From an uncultured Rickettsiales bacterium (lineage in GTDB: Bacteria > Pseudomonadota > Alphaproteobacteria > Rickettsiales > Rickettsiaceae): a stretch of DNA of 58,019 nucleotides. Both the position numbers and the translations under genes were made by a program. Under the pieces are notes generated by a model. That model was given only the letters and a program-made list of their open reading frames with translations. It searched no databases and had not been told where the DNA came from. The DNA lies in contig CAIKLL010000089.1 in NCBI GenBank assembly GCA_903828265.1, forward strand, positions 1-58,019. The letters run 5' to 3'. Shown piece by piece: positions 22,499-32,742 of the stretch (positions are counted from its first letter, which is position 1; every line of letters starts with the position of its first letter).

Positions 22499-24052
22499 TT
22501 AAGTTAGACCTAGGCTTTTTGGCTTACTATATTTAAGCCATAGATCTATCATCAATTTTGTGATGATTAATGCACCATACATTGAAGAAATAATTCCAAT
22601 AGTTAAAGTCACTGCAAAACCTTTGGTAGCTCCAACGCCGAATGTATATAATAGGAAAGCAGCAATTAATGTAGTAACATTTGAATCCATAATTGTAGCA
22701 AACGCTGATTCAAAGCCAACTTTTACAGCATATAAATTAGAACAGCCCTTAGCAATTTCCTCTCTAATTCTCTCATAAATCAACACATTTGCATCCACTG
22801 CCATTCCTATTGTCAAAATAATCCCGGCAATTCCAGGTAAAGTTAGGGTGGCCTGTAACATTGAAAGCAAAGCGAGAATAAAAAACAAATCAATCACCAG
22901 GGTAATATTAGCAAAAATTCCAAGAATTCCATAAGAAAGAGTCATAAACCCCACCACCAATAAAAATCCGGCTAAAGCAGCTACTTTTCCTGATTCAATA
23001 GAATCTGCTCCTAAATTTGGACCTATTGTTCTCTCTTCTACTATCTTTAATTGAGTTGGCAGAGCCCCTGCCCGAAGTAAGAGTGCAAGTTCAGAGGCAG
23101 AATCAATCGTAAAATTACCGGAAATAATACCATCACCTCCTAAAATAGGATCATTAATTACCGGAGCACTAAGAATTCTTCCATCTAGAACAATAGCTAA
23201 TCTCTTACCCCGATTTTTACTAGTTGCTTCAGCAAACTTCTTGGCGCCAATATGGTTAAAAGAAAAGCTTACAGCAGGCATTGAATCTTTATTAAATGAT
23301 ACAAAAGCGTTATTTAATTCATCTCCGCTAACAATAGCTTTCTTTTTGATTATCAGTAGTTCTTGCTTACCATTTTCATCGGACTTAACAACCATCGAAC
23401 CACTTGGAATGTGACCATGCATAGCTTTTTCAATATTTGCCGTTTCATCCACTAGATGAAAAGTAAGTTTTGCTGTCTTACCTAGTAAGTTTTTAAGTTT
23501 TCCAGGGTCATCTTCTCCTGGAACTTGTAGCAAAATATTTTTAACTCCTTGCCTCTGAATTATCGGCTCTTTAGTCCCCGTACTATCGACCCGCATTCTA
23601 ACAATTTCAATAGACTGATCAATAACCTTGTCTTGTAATTGATTTAGTTGATATTCATCATAACCAATTCTTACTATATTCCCGTCAATACCGATATCAA
23701 GATTGGGGTCAATCTTGGTAACAATTTTTTTTACTTCTTTAAAATCCTCTACCGATTTTATTTCAAAATTTATACTAGCTTTATCCGTTGCTAGAGTTTT
23801 ATATCCAATTTTTTCCTGACGTAAATATTTTTTTAAACTATCAGAAATTGACTGGCCAACTCCATCTAAATAACCTTCAAAATCAACATCAAGCAGCAAA
23901 TGCGATCCTCCTCGTAAATCCAGCCCTAAATTTATTTTATCTCCTGGTAACCAATTATATTTTTTTTCAGTAAAATTCGGTATTACGTAGAGGGTGGCAA
24001 TAATTATAAGCAAGATGGTCAATACCACTTTCCAAATAGATATGCTTTTCAT
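22499..24052 (-). CDS. secD: Protein translocase subunit SecD
   Basis: LGLDLRGGSHLLLDVD, IGMAVDANVLIYERIREE. Confidence 0.96.
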   Translation of the reverse strand: MKSISIWKVVLTILLIIIATLYVIPNFTEKKYNWLPGDKINLGLDLRGGSHLLLDVDFEGYLDGVGQSISDSLKKYLRQEKIGYKTLATDKASINFEIKSVEDFKEVKKIVTKIDPNLDIGIDGNIVRIGYDEYQLNQLQDKVIDQSIEIVRMRVDSTGTKEPIIQRQGVKNILLQVPGEDDPGKLKNLLGKTAKLTFHLVDETANIEKAMHGHIPSGSMVVKSDENGKQELLIIKKKAIVSGDELNNAFVSFNKDSMPAVSFSFNHIGAKKFAEATSKNRGKRLAIVLDGRILSAPVINDPILGGDGIISGNFTIDSASELALLLRAGALPTQLKIVEERTIGPNLGADSIESGKVAALAGFLLVVGFMTLSYGILGIFANITLVIDLFFILALLSMLQATLTLPGIAGIILTIGMAVDANVLIYERIREEIAKGCSNLYAVKVGFESAFATIMDSNVTTLIAAFLLYTFGVGATKGFAVTLTIGIISSMYGALIITKLMIDLWLKYSKPKSLGLT

Positions 24053-24053
24053 T

Positions 24054-24452
24054 TTATTCCTTTAAATTATTTGATGCAGAATATCCCTTCATTCTCCAAT
24101 GAATTACAAAGAAAAATAAACCGGTAATAAACCAAGTAATACAATTAATTACGGTGCTAATAGCATCACCTTTAATTCTATTTATGTAGCTTTCTCTTTC
24201 CGCAAGTCTTTTTTCTGCTAATGAATTGGGATCAATTATTTGCCATTTTTCCTTACTACTATGGTCACTCTGCTTTTGAGAATCAATATATTTCTCATTA
24301 CTAGTAAACTTATCTAACTGGTTCATGTATTTGTACTCCAGTAACAGAATATCCGTCGTATTCCCAAGCATGATACCGATAGTTATCATTATTACTACCG
24401 ATGCTATTAAACACACCACTAAACTATATAGTTGGACCAGGTTCTTAATCAT
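24054..24452 (-). CDS. Conserved hypothetical membrane protein between secD and yajC
   Basis: 132 aa, two predicted TM segments, tightly packed (1-nt gap to secD). Confidence 0.6.
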   Translation of the reverse strand: MIKNLVQLYSLVVCLIASVVIMITIGIMLGNTTDILLLEYKYMNQLDKFTSNEKYIDSQKQSDHSSKEKWQIIDPNSLAEKRLAERESYINRIKGDAISTVINCITWFITGLFFFVIHWRMKGYSASNNLKE

Positions 24453-24492
24453 TATAAAAATAAAATTATGAACTTTGCATTATTATTCAGCC

Positions 24493-24987
24493 TTATAAAA
24501 AATCATTTACTGCTTGATTTATCTGCACTTTTTTTTTAGCAGAAGGTTTGTTATCCTTTATCTCTTCTTTTTTCGAGCGGCTTAATATATCCGAAATAGA
24601 GGTTTTTAACATTTTAATCTCTACATCTTTAGCAATTGTTATATGCACCGTATTATCACTATCATTAATCTTACTAACAACACCAATAATACCTGAGTTT
24701 GTTAGTACCTCTTCTCCTTTTTTTACACCTGACACTAAGTCTTGTTGAGCACGGCGGCGTTTTTCTTGGGGACGAATCAGTAAAAAGTAAAACACCGCAA
24801 AAATCAAAACCATCGGCACTAGGCTTGTCCAGCTATTTCCTGGGGATTCCAGAGCTTTTGGTAAAGAATCACTATCCTGCAAAGTAACAGTATCAGTAGA
24901 AGTGGTATTTAGTGAGTTTTCTTCCGCATAAACGTTATTAATAAACATATCAATATTCTCCTTAAGATTTAAATTTATTTTTAGCAA
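24493..24987 (-). CDS. yajC: Preprotein translocase subunit YajC
   Basis: LVPMVLIFAVFYFLLIRPQEKRRRAQQDLVSGVKKGEEVLTNSGIIG. Confidence 0.93.
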   Translation of the reverse strand: MLKINLNLKENIDMFINNVYAEENSLNTTSTDTVTLQDSDSLPKALESPGNSWTSLVPMVLIFAVFYFLLIRPQEKRRRAQQDLVSGVKKGEEVLTNSGIIGVVSKINDSDNTVHITIAKDVEIKMLKTSISDILSRSKKEEIKDNKPSAKKKVQINQAVNDFL

Positions 24988-26748
24988 TTATACAGTTTTA
25001 GTCTTTTCTTTCAATTGCTTATTATACAATTTATAATACTCACCCTTTAATTTTATAAGCTCTTCATGGGTGCCTTGCTCTTCTATTTCACCGTTTTTCA
25101 TAACAATAATTTTGTCTACATCCCTAATGCTTGCAAGCCTATGAGTAATAATTAAAGTAGTTTTCCCTTTACGCAATTTAGTAAAAGAATGTACTATCGC
25201 TTGTTCGGATTCTGGATCAAGAGCACTTGTTGCTTCATCAAATAACATAATTGGTGAATTCTTTAAAAATGCTCTAGCTATTGCAAGCCTTTGTTTTTGC
25301 CCTCCGGATAAAGTACACCCGCCTATACCTATTAAAGTATCATAACCGTCAACTAGATTATTGATGAACTCATCTGCATCTGCATGCTTAGCAGCATTGA
25401 TAATATCGTAACGAGTAGCTGTCAAATTGCCATATGCTATATTTTCTGCAATACTAGCATCAACTAAAATAGTATCTTGTGAAACCATCGCTATTTGGTT
25501 CCGCAAGTGGGTAAGGGAAATATCTCTTATATCACTCGAATTTATTACTACTCTCCCTTCCGTTGGATCATAAAAACGCACCAATAAATTTGCCAGAGAA
25601 GTCTTACCGCTCCCGGACTTACCTACAATCGCATACGTTTTTGCCTTTTCTATTTTAAGGTCGACAAACTTTATAGCGTCTTTAGTACCGAATTTTAAAG
25701 CAATATTTTCAAAAAAGATCTCCGGACAACCAAAATCAGGTTTTAAGGCAGTTTTATTATCCTGAATTAATGACTTAGTATCAAGAATATTAAATATTCT
25801 ATTTGCTGCAGCAAGCCCTTCCTGTAAATTTACATTAAGTGATACTAAACTTTTAAAAGGTCGATAAGCGGATACAAAAGCGGCAATAAAAGTAAACAGT
25901 TCACCGATTGTCATATCTCCTGATATTACCTGAAATCCTCCATACCAAAGCACACAAGCAATTGCTAACCCACATAAAAACTCCATAACCGGAGAAGTCA
26001 AAGAATCAAGCATCGCAGACTTTTTATAAAAGGATAAAATTTTTGCAGTTATCTCTTTGGCTCTAAGAGATTCTAATTTCTCTGCACAAAAAGATTTGAT
26101 TATTTTTATGGAATGGAAAGTTTCGTCTAACCTAGCAGTATAATTACTTAACTCTTCTTGAGCATCACCCGTTACTTTACGCATTCTTCTTCCCAGTTTT
26201 TGTACAGGATAAATTGCGATCGGAAAAGCTAGAAAAACAAACATAGATAAAAATGGTTCTAAGCTAAACATTATAATAATCAGAAAAACAACAGAAAGAA
26301 AATATTTAGCACAACCAACAAGCATATTGGAAACAGCTCCCCGCATTAATATTATATCATTCGTAAAACGTGAAATGAGACGGCCGGAAGATTGAGATTG
26401 AATATACGCAAGATCGGCATATAAAAGATGCTCATACATTTGTATTTGCATATCCGTTAAGATTTTCTGACCGACATATTTGATTAAATAGCCTTGGTAA
26501 TATTCTGCTATCCCTTTTATTACATATACTCCGAGCATTAAGAGAGGAATAATAACAAGCATTTGCATATTGCGAGCAACTAATATTTTATCAATTGCAG
26601 GTTTGGTTAACCAAACCACCGCTGCAGAGCAGGCAGCTACTACAACCATAAAAAAAATAGCGATCAATATTTCGGATTTATAAGGCTTAACGTGATTAAC
26701 CAAAAGCCTTTTTATTACTTCTGATGATTTAAGATTTTGGTGCGACAT
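24988..26748 (-). CDS. MsbA-like lipid A export ABC transporter (TM-NBD half transporter)
   Basis: Walker A GKSGSGKTSLA, signature LSGGQKQR, Walker B PIMLFDEATSALD, H-loop ITHRLA. Confidence 0.9.
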   Translation of the reverse strand: MSHQNLKSSEVIKRLLVNHVKPYKSEILIAIFFMVVVAACSAAVVWLTKPAIDKILVARNMQMLVIIPLLMLGVYVIKGIAEYYQGYLIKYVGQKILTDMQIQMYEHLLYADLAYIQSQSSGRLISRFTNDIILMRGAVSNMLVGCAKYFLSVVFLIIIMFSLEPFLSMFVFLAFPIAIYPVQKLGRRMRKVTGDAQEELSNYTARLDETFHSIKIIKSFCAEKLESLRAKEITAKILSFYKKSAMLDSLTSPVMEFLCGLAIACVLWYGGFQVISGDMTIGELFTFIAAFVSAYRPFKSLVSLNVNLQEGLAAANRIFNILDTKSLIQDNKTALKPDFGCPEIFFENIALKFGTKDAIKFVDLKIEKAKTYAIVGKSGSGKTSLANLLVRFYDPTEGRVVINSSDIRDISLTHLRNQIAMVSQDTILVDASIAENIAYGNLTATRYDIINAAKHADADEFINNLVDGYDTLIGIGGCTLSGGQKQRLAIARAFLKNSPIMLFDEATSALDPESEQAIVHSFTKLRKGKTTLIITHRLASIRDVDKIIVMKNGEIEEQGTHEELIKLKGEYYKLYNKQLKEKTKTV

Positions 26749-26879
26749 TGCTAAAATTTTTGATGGATAAATAAGAGTTTAATTAATTATATCCATTTCT
26801 TTAATAACGCAATAAATAAAACAGTAAACAACTTTATATTTTACACCTTCAACGGTTTTGGTCTCCAAGACAATTCAGC

Positions 26880-27575
26880 CTAATCTAAGGAATAGCCAGC
26901 TGCTCGGATGGTTCTAATTACTTGGTTACCGTCATTTAAATCCATCATTTTCCTAATACGGTTAATATGTACATCAACGGTTCTAAAAGATATCTCTTTC
27001 TCCACTCCCCATACATAATCCACTATTTGTCTACGAGAATAGGTATTATTAGGATTGGTTATAAACAATTGCAGCATCTTAAACTCTGTAGGTCCAAAAT
27101 GAACCTGTTTTTGACCATGATAAACTTTGTAAGTGGATAAATCCATGGTAATGTTCTTATGTTTAATAAATCTACTTTGGAATACAGGATTAGATCTTCT
27201 CAGAAGCGATTTAACAGTAACCATCAGTTCATTTGGAGTAAAAGGTCTAAATAAGATTTTATTAAAATTATCGTTATTGGTAATATTATAATTCTGCACT
27301 GATTCGTCTTGATTAATTAAAAAAATTATCGGTATCTGTTGCAGGCCTTCAACTTTTTTCAACCGTACCGCCATTTCAATTGCCGAAATATCTTGAAGCG
27401 TAGAACTTATTATAGCGGCATTCGGTCTATTTACATAAGCTAGTCTTAGAGCTGTTTCTGCATTTCTAGCCCTTATTACATTAAACCAATACCTCTCTAT
27501 AGTATTACATAAGGTAGCGTTTAATTGATCATCATATTCTACAACTAAAATTTTTGGGGGTAATTTATCTGACAC
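26880..27575 (-). CDS. OmpR/PhoB-family response regulator with atypical receiver
   Basis: C-terminal winged helix (GPTEFKMLQLFITN...RTVDVHINRIRKMM...IRTIRAAGYSLD) intact; phosphoacceptor Asp position is Ser57. Confidence 0.88.
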   Translation of the reverse strand: MSDKLPPKILVVEYDDQLNATLCNTIERYWFNVIRARNAETALRLAYVNRPNAAIISSTLQDISAIEMAVRLKKVEGLQQIPIIFLINQDESVQNYNITNNDNFNKILFRPFTPNELMVTVKSLLRRSNPVFQSRFIKHKNITMDLSTYKVYHGQKQVHFGPTEFKMLQLFITNPNNTYSRRQIVDYVWGVEKEISFRTVDVHINRIRKMMDLNDGNQVIRTIRAAGYSLD

Positions 27576-27816
27576 TTTAGGTTCTCCTTAAAAATCCTCT
27601 CGCTTGCGTAAATAAATATATAAAAGCATTACAAATACTTTACCAACTTATAAACAAAGGTAATATTCTTTTAAACAAAGGACTTTATACACTGATTTTC
27701 CAAAAATGACAGACATTTTTGCATTACCTGATAAGATTATGCTTGAATAAATCAGTTTATATTGTTATAAATGCGCTTAATTATTTAATTTAGTAGATTT
27801 TGGGAGATTCTTTAAT

Positions 27817-28185
27817 ATGGCTTTTTATGAATCAATTATCGTCATTCGTCAAGACGTTTCATCTTCAGATGTTGATAAAATAGCCGATGATTTCATGAAG
27901 ATTATCAAAGAGCATAACGGTAATGTTCTAAAAACCGAATATTGGGGTTTAAGGGCACTTGCTTATGAAATTAAAAACAATAAAAAAGGGCATTACTATT
28001 TCATGGGTATAGAAGCTGATAATGCCTTGGTCAAACAACTTGGAAGAAAAATCAAGTTAAGCGAAAGTGTTATAAGATCTTCACTAGTTAAAGTAAAGAA
28101 AATAAGCCAAGAACCTTCTCCTATTTTACGAACAAAATCGCTGGATCTTGAAGAAACAGTTGATGTTACTATAAATCAGCAATAG
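27817..28185 (+). CDS. rpsF: 30S ribosomal protein bS6
   Basis: MAFYESIIVIRQDVSSSDVDK...YWGLRALAYEIKNNKKGHYYFM. Confidence 0.95.
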   Translation: MAFYESIIVIRQDVSSSDVDKIADDFMKIIKEHNGNVLKTEYWGLRALAYEIKNNKKGHYYFMGIEADNALVKQLGRKIKLSESVIRSSLVKVKKISQEPSPILRTKSLDLEETVDVTINQQ

Positions 28186-28211
28186 AAATAAATATTAAAT
28201 AGATTACTTCG

Positions 28212-28505
28212 ATGTCTTACGAAAATAATATGGATAGCTTAGATTATGATTCAAAATCAGGCATAGATAAAAATAGCTCAAAAATGTTTTTTAGGAAGCG
28301 TAAGGGATGTCCTTTATGTTCTAATGGATCACCGGAAATAGATTATAAAGATCCAGAACTCCTTGGGAAATTTATATCAGAAGGAGGAAGGATGTTACCA
28401 AGTAGAATCACAAATGTATGTTCTAAACATCAACGTAATATAAAAAAATCTATAAGACATAGTCGTATTATTGCTTTACTGCCTTTCGTATTTCAAGGTA
28501 AGTAA
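28212..28505 (+). CDS. rpsR: 30S ribosomal protein bS18
   Basis: CPLC...IDYKDPELLGKFISEGGRMLPSRITNVCSKHQR; start may lie further inside the ORF. Confidence 0.94.
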   Translation: MSYENNMDSLDYDSKSGIDKNSSKMFFRKRKGCPLCSNGSPEIDYKDPELLGKFISEGGRMLPSRITNVCSKHQRNIKKSIRHSRIIALLPFVFQGK

Positions 28506-28574
28506 TAAAATCCCTTTTGATTTTAAGTCGAAAGTTATTTACACTTTATTTTAATTAATGTTAGTTTTAAGTTC

Positions 28575-29132
28575 ATGCAAATCATTTTAATCAAACCAGT
28601 TAGAAAACTTGGAAAAGTTGGTGAAATAGTAAATGTAAAAAGCGGCTACGGCCGGAATTTTTTAGTTCCTCAAGGTATTGCAATAAGAGCAACAAAGGAA
28701 AATTTGGCCAAATTTACTACTCTCCAAAAAGAACTTGAAGAAAAAAATACTCAAGAAAAATTAAAAATGGAATCTGCAGCAAAAGCTTTAGATGGTAAAC
28801 ATTTAACTTTTGTTACTCAGTCTGGAGCAGACGGTAGGTTGTTCGGATCCATATCTTTAAAATTATTAGCTTCTTCCCTTTCGGAGCTTAGCGGATATAA
28901 GCTTAATTACTCCAACATAATCCTGGACGGACCTATAAAGTTTAATGGGGTATTTAAGGTGCAGGTAATGTTACATCCTGAAATTTTTGCATCTGTATTG
29001 GTAGTGGTTGCTAAATCCGAATCAGAAGCCCAAGATGCTTTAATTGAATACAAAGAAGGTGGGAAGAAAAAATCGGAAAATGGAAACATTCAGGAATTAG
29101 ACGCAGTTGAAAAAAAATCGGCTGAAGCGTAA
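28575..29132 (+). CDS. rplI: 50S ribosomal protein bL9
   Basis: KPVRKLGKVGEIVNVKSGYGRNFLVPQGIAIRAT; rpsF-rpsR-rplI order. Confidence 0.96.
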   Translation: MQIILIKPVRKLGKVGEIVNVKSGYGRNFLVPQGIAIRATKENLAKFTTLQKELEEKNTQEKLKMESAAKALDGKHLTFVTQSGADGRLFGSISLKLLASSLSELSGYKLNYSNIILDGPIKFNGVFKVQVMLHPEIFASVLVVVAKSESEAQDALIEYKEGGKKKSENGNIQELDAVEKKSAEA

Positions 29133-29360
29133 AATTCTTAAATAAATTAGTTCTTCTTCCTAATAACATAGCTTCACATATTTTTACAACCGTTAAATTA
29201 TAAATTTAAATATTGTAAAAAATAATAAAAACAAAAAACGTATTAGAAGCTGATAAACTTTTTTTTCACTGATCTTACCATTTTAAGCACTTAAAAAATT
29301 TGGTGTACCAGATTCGCACAAGAAATGAACTTGCCAATTACCATCCAAGAAAACTAAACA

Positions 29361-30251
29361 ATGAAGAAATCAAGGTTTAAGTTTGCTTCCAACGAAATGT
29401 TAATCATCGGTTGTGGACACGATAGTTTAGGTCCTTACGAAAATTGTACCAGTACCCATGAGGGATTTACTACTATTGATATAAGACCTGAAGTGAAACC
29501 TGATTATATCATAGATATGACCAACCCCGATCCAAAAATAAGTTTAGGTATGAGGTATGAAAAAATCGTATTTGAAGGATACAGCCCAAGTTTTTGGAAC
29601 ATAAAGGTCTTGTATTTTTTGTTAAACCACCTAACACCAGATGGTTATATTTACCTTGGCGGCCATCCTTCTGCCTGCCGTGTTCTAACAGCCACATCAG
29701 AAAATGTGGAAGATTTCATCCATAAGTATACTAAAATTTTTGATTATAACGTACTTAAGGAGCGTATTAGCACAATCGAAAATTTCAGTTACAAATATCA
29801 AGGAAAGGTTACGAGTACTATAGATGATTGCATAGAAACCCAGAACATTGAACAGTTTAAATATTTAATAGAATATGAATATGCTGAGATTACAAGAGAT
29901 GAGGCCTATAATATTGCCTGCTCAGGAAATTTAGAATTGTTAAAATATATAGTGGAATATACCTCTATTATAGCTACATTTTGTTCACCCCATGACAAAA
30001 CCAAAAATTATTACGATTTCTTTACGTATATTTTTTGCTCTAAAAACAGCACCGAATTTAAAAGAGAAGCATTATCAATTCCTATACTAAATGATTTATG
30101 CTTTAAAGATCTTATTTTTGATCCCAGATCTTATTTAATAGAAGATGATCAAATTCATTATAAATCCTCCCAGAGCGGGACTATCTATTACTATGATGAG
30201 ACGGCGGATAAATTATATCAAAGTTTTGAAGAATTGATTACTATCGAATAA
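29361..30251 (+). CDS. Methyltransferase-like N-terminus fused to short ankyrin-like C-terminus
   Basis: LIIGCGHDSL...GFTTIDIRPEVKPDYIIDM resembles a class I SAM-binding region; DDCIETQNIEQFKYLIEY...DEAYNIACSGNLELLKYIVEY is ankyrin-like. Confidence 0.55.
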   Translation: MKKSRFKFASNEMLIIGCGHDSLGPYENCTSTHEGFTTIDIRPEVKPDYIIDMTNPDPKISLGMRYEKIVFEGYSPSFWNIKVLYFLLNHLTPDGYIYLGGHPSACRVLTATSENVEDFIHKYTKIFDYNVLKERISTIENFSYKYQGKVTSTIDDCIETQNIEQFKYLIEYEYAEITRDEAYNIACSGNLELLKYIVEYTSIIATFCSPHDKTKNYYDFFTYIFCSKNSTEFKREALSIPILNDLCFKDLIFDPRSYLIEDDQIHYKSSQSGTIYYYDETADKLYQSFEELITIE

Positions 30252-30470
30252 ACTTTCATACAAAAAGCAGTTCCCGTTAAAATCGGGATTATAAGTAATC
30301 AAAACTGCAAGTTACTAATATAAGTGATTTTTTAAATTACTTATATACGGGCTGTTAGTAATAGTATTTCCTCGCCCGAACTTATATCGATATTATTTTT
30401 ATGGATTTGTAATGTTAGATGTTGTATTATGCCAATAATTTTTCACTAGTAATTATTTTAATAACTTAAA

Positions 30471-31379
30471 ATGCAGTTATTTCCATTAAAAATTGTCCCA
30501 AGTAATACTAATTTTGATTTCATGCGAATTAAAAATCTTAATTATGGTTTATCGGTTTTTTTATTTATCCTTAGTATAACCTGGATTGGGATTTATAAAT
30601 TTAATTTTGGTATTGATTTTGCCGGGGGAATTAGTATGGAATTGCGTATTGATCAAACTCCTGATCTAGCTAAAATGCGCACGGTACTTAACGAACTTAA
30701 TATCGGTGAGATAGTCCTACAAAATTTCGGCAGTGAGAAAGATATTTCAATTCGTGCAGGAATTAGCAGTGAGGAAAATTTAATGCACAATATTGAGCTT
30801 ATCAAAACTGCCTTGAAACAAAACTTTTCCTATGAAATTGAATATAGAAAGGTAGATTTTGTTGGGCCACAAGTTGGTAATCAGATGATAAAATCAGGAA
30901 TTATGGCCATGCTTTTATCATTTTTATCTATTATGATCTATATTTGGATAAGATTTGAGTGGCAGTTCGGCATAGGGGTTTTAGCGGCGTTAGTACATGA
31001 TGCGGTTTTAAGCCTTGGTTTTTTAAGTGCTACCAAGCTTGATTTTAATTTAAGTACAATTGCTGCTATTTTAACTATAATAGGATATTCGGTAAATGAT
31101 ACGGTAGTTATCTACGATCGGATTCGGGAAAATTTACGCAAATATAATAAAAAAACTATTGGTACCATAATTAATATGAGCGTAAACGAAACACTATCTA
31201 GAACAACAATAACTGTATTTACCACCTTACTTGCAAATCTGGCTTTAATATTATATGGGGGAGAGGCAATAAAAAGTTTTAGTATTCTAGTATTTTTTGG
31301 AATATTAATAGGTACATATTCTTCTATTTTTATTTCTGCCCCAATAATTACATTATTCAACTTTAAAAACTTAAAATAA
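30471..31379 (+). CDS. secF: Protein translocase subunit SecF
   Basis: [32 protein letters not shown]; likely start ATG at 30522. Confidence 0.95.
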   Translation: MQLFPLKIVPSNTNFDFMRIKNLNYGLSVFLFILSITWIGIYKFNFGIDFAGGISMELRIDQTPDLAKMRTVLNELNIGEIVLQNFGSEKDISIRAGISSEENLMHNIELIKTALKQNFSYEIEYRKVDFVGPQVGNQMIKSGIMAMLLSFLSIMIYIWIRFEWQFGIGVLAALVHDAVLSLGFLSATKLDFNLSTIAAILTIIGYSVNDTVVIYDRIRENLRKYNKKTIGTIINMSVNETLSRTTITVFTTLLANLALILYGGEAIKSFSILVFFGILIGTYSSIFISAPIITLFNFKNLK

Positions 31380-31388
31380 TAATACTGT

Positions 31389-31955
31389 ATGAGAATTTCA
31401 GCGAATGATATAAAATCCGGTAATATCTTAGATTACGAAGGTGAATTATGGGTTGTGTCTAAAAACCCTGAACATACTAAACCTGGAAAAGGTGGAGCTT
31501 ATGTGCAAGTAGAAATGAAAAACTTGCGCACCGGTAATAAATTAAATCAACGTTTTAGCTCGAGTGAAAGTGTCGAAAAGGCTTTTCTTGAAAGAAAAGC
31601 AATGCAATATCTATATAAAGAAGAAAATCTTCTAGTATTTATGGATCCTGATTCCTTTGAACAAGTAATGATCGACCAGGAATTAATGAAGGACAAATTA
31701 CCATTTTTAACCGATGGGATGAATGTAGAAGTAGAATTTTACCAGTATAAGCCTCTTGGTATTGTTTTAGCACAAACTGTTGTCCTTGAAATACAGGAAA
31801 CTGATCCTGTAATCAAAGGATCTACCGTAACCTCCTCTTACAAACCAGCTATAATGACCAACGGGTTAAGGGTAATGGTTCCTCCTTATCTAGTAACTGG
31901 AGAAAAAATAATAGTTAAAACTGAAGACGCTACCTTTGTTAAAAGAGCAGAGTAA
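31389..31955 (+). CDS. efp: Elongation factor P
   Basis: [49 protein letters not shown]. Confidence 0.96.
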   Translation: MRISANDIKSGNILDYEGELWVVSKNPEHTKPGKGGAYVQVEMKNLRTGNKLNQRFSSSESVEKAFLERKAMQYLYKEENLLVFMDPDSFEQVMIDQELMKDKLPFLTDGMNVEVEFYQYKPLGIVLAQTVVLEIQETDPVIKGSTVTSSYKPAIMTNGLRVMVPPYLVTGEKIIVKTEDATFVKRAE

Positions 31956-32704
31956 TGCAAAATCAACTTATTTTAATTAATGAAGCGCTGAGAGAAGCCT
32001 CAAAGTTCCTCCATCGGGACTATTTTGAACTAGAAAATTTGCAAAGTTCGGTTAAAAGTAGAAGAAGTTTTGTGGACAAAGCAAAAATACGAGTTACTGA
32101 GAATTTACAAAAATCTCTTACTAAATATTATAAAACTATTATTTTTGATTCTACAGATCTAGATTTAGCGGGTTTAGATTTTATCGGACCTATAGCCCTT
32201 GTGGATTCTTTAGATGGAGTTTACAATTTTGAAAGAGCAATTCCATTTTTTGCTTTAGTAGTAGCAATTCTAACAAAAAAACAGGAAAAAATTTCTGCGG
32301 AAAAAGTAGCAATTAATTTTCCAATTTTAGGTGACATATATTATGCAGAACAAGGGAAAGGAAGTTGGCTTGAAAGACATTCTTTTAACTTTGGTGGGGG
32401 GACTCTTAGATTAAGGGTATCAGTTAATAACAAATTAGAGGATAGCTTAGTTAGTTGTAACTATCCACAGCTAGAAGTAGCACAAAAAATTTCTACAAAT
32501 ATTAGAATTTTTGAGTCTTACGCTTATCAAATTGCTCTTTTAATTAGCGGCAAGTCCGACATCGCATTATTGCCAAGTAAACCAATAACACACGGACTTG
32601 ATTTATTGATTCGTGAAGCGGGAGGTTTAAGTTACATCAAAAATAATATTTTTATAGCTTCTAATCATCAAATTCAGGAAAAGCTACAAAAAAGTTTATT
32701 CTAA
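31955..32704 (+). CDS. Inositol monophosphatase-family protein (degenerate metal site)
   Basis: ALVDSLDGVYNFERAIPFFALVVAIL matches the IMPase VDPLDGTxNF region; other metal-ligand motifs weak or missing. Confidence 0.75.
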   Translation: MQNQLILINEALREASKFLHRDYFELENLQSSVKSRRSFVDKAKIRVTENLQKSLTKYYKTIIFDSTDLDLAGLDFIGPIALVDSLDGVYNFERAIPFFALVVAILTKKQEKISAEKVAINFPILGDIYYAEQGKGSWLERHSFNFGGGTLRLRVSVNNKLEDSLVSCNYPQLEVAQKISTNIRIFESYAYQIALLISGKSDIALLPSKPITHGLDLLIREAGGLSYIKNNIFIASNHQIQEKLQKSLF

Positions 32705-32742
32705 AAATTGATTTAATTTAAACCCCTTCCCTCCGCTATTTG

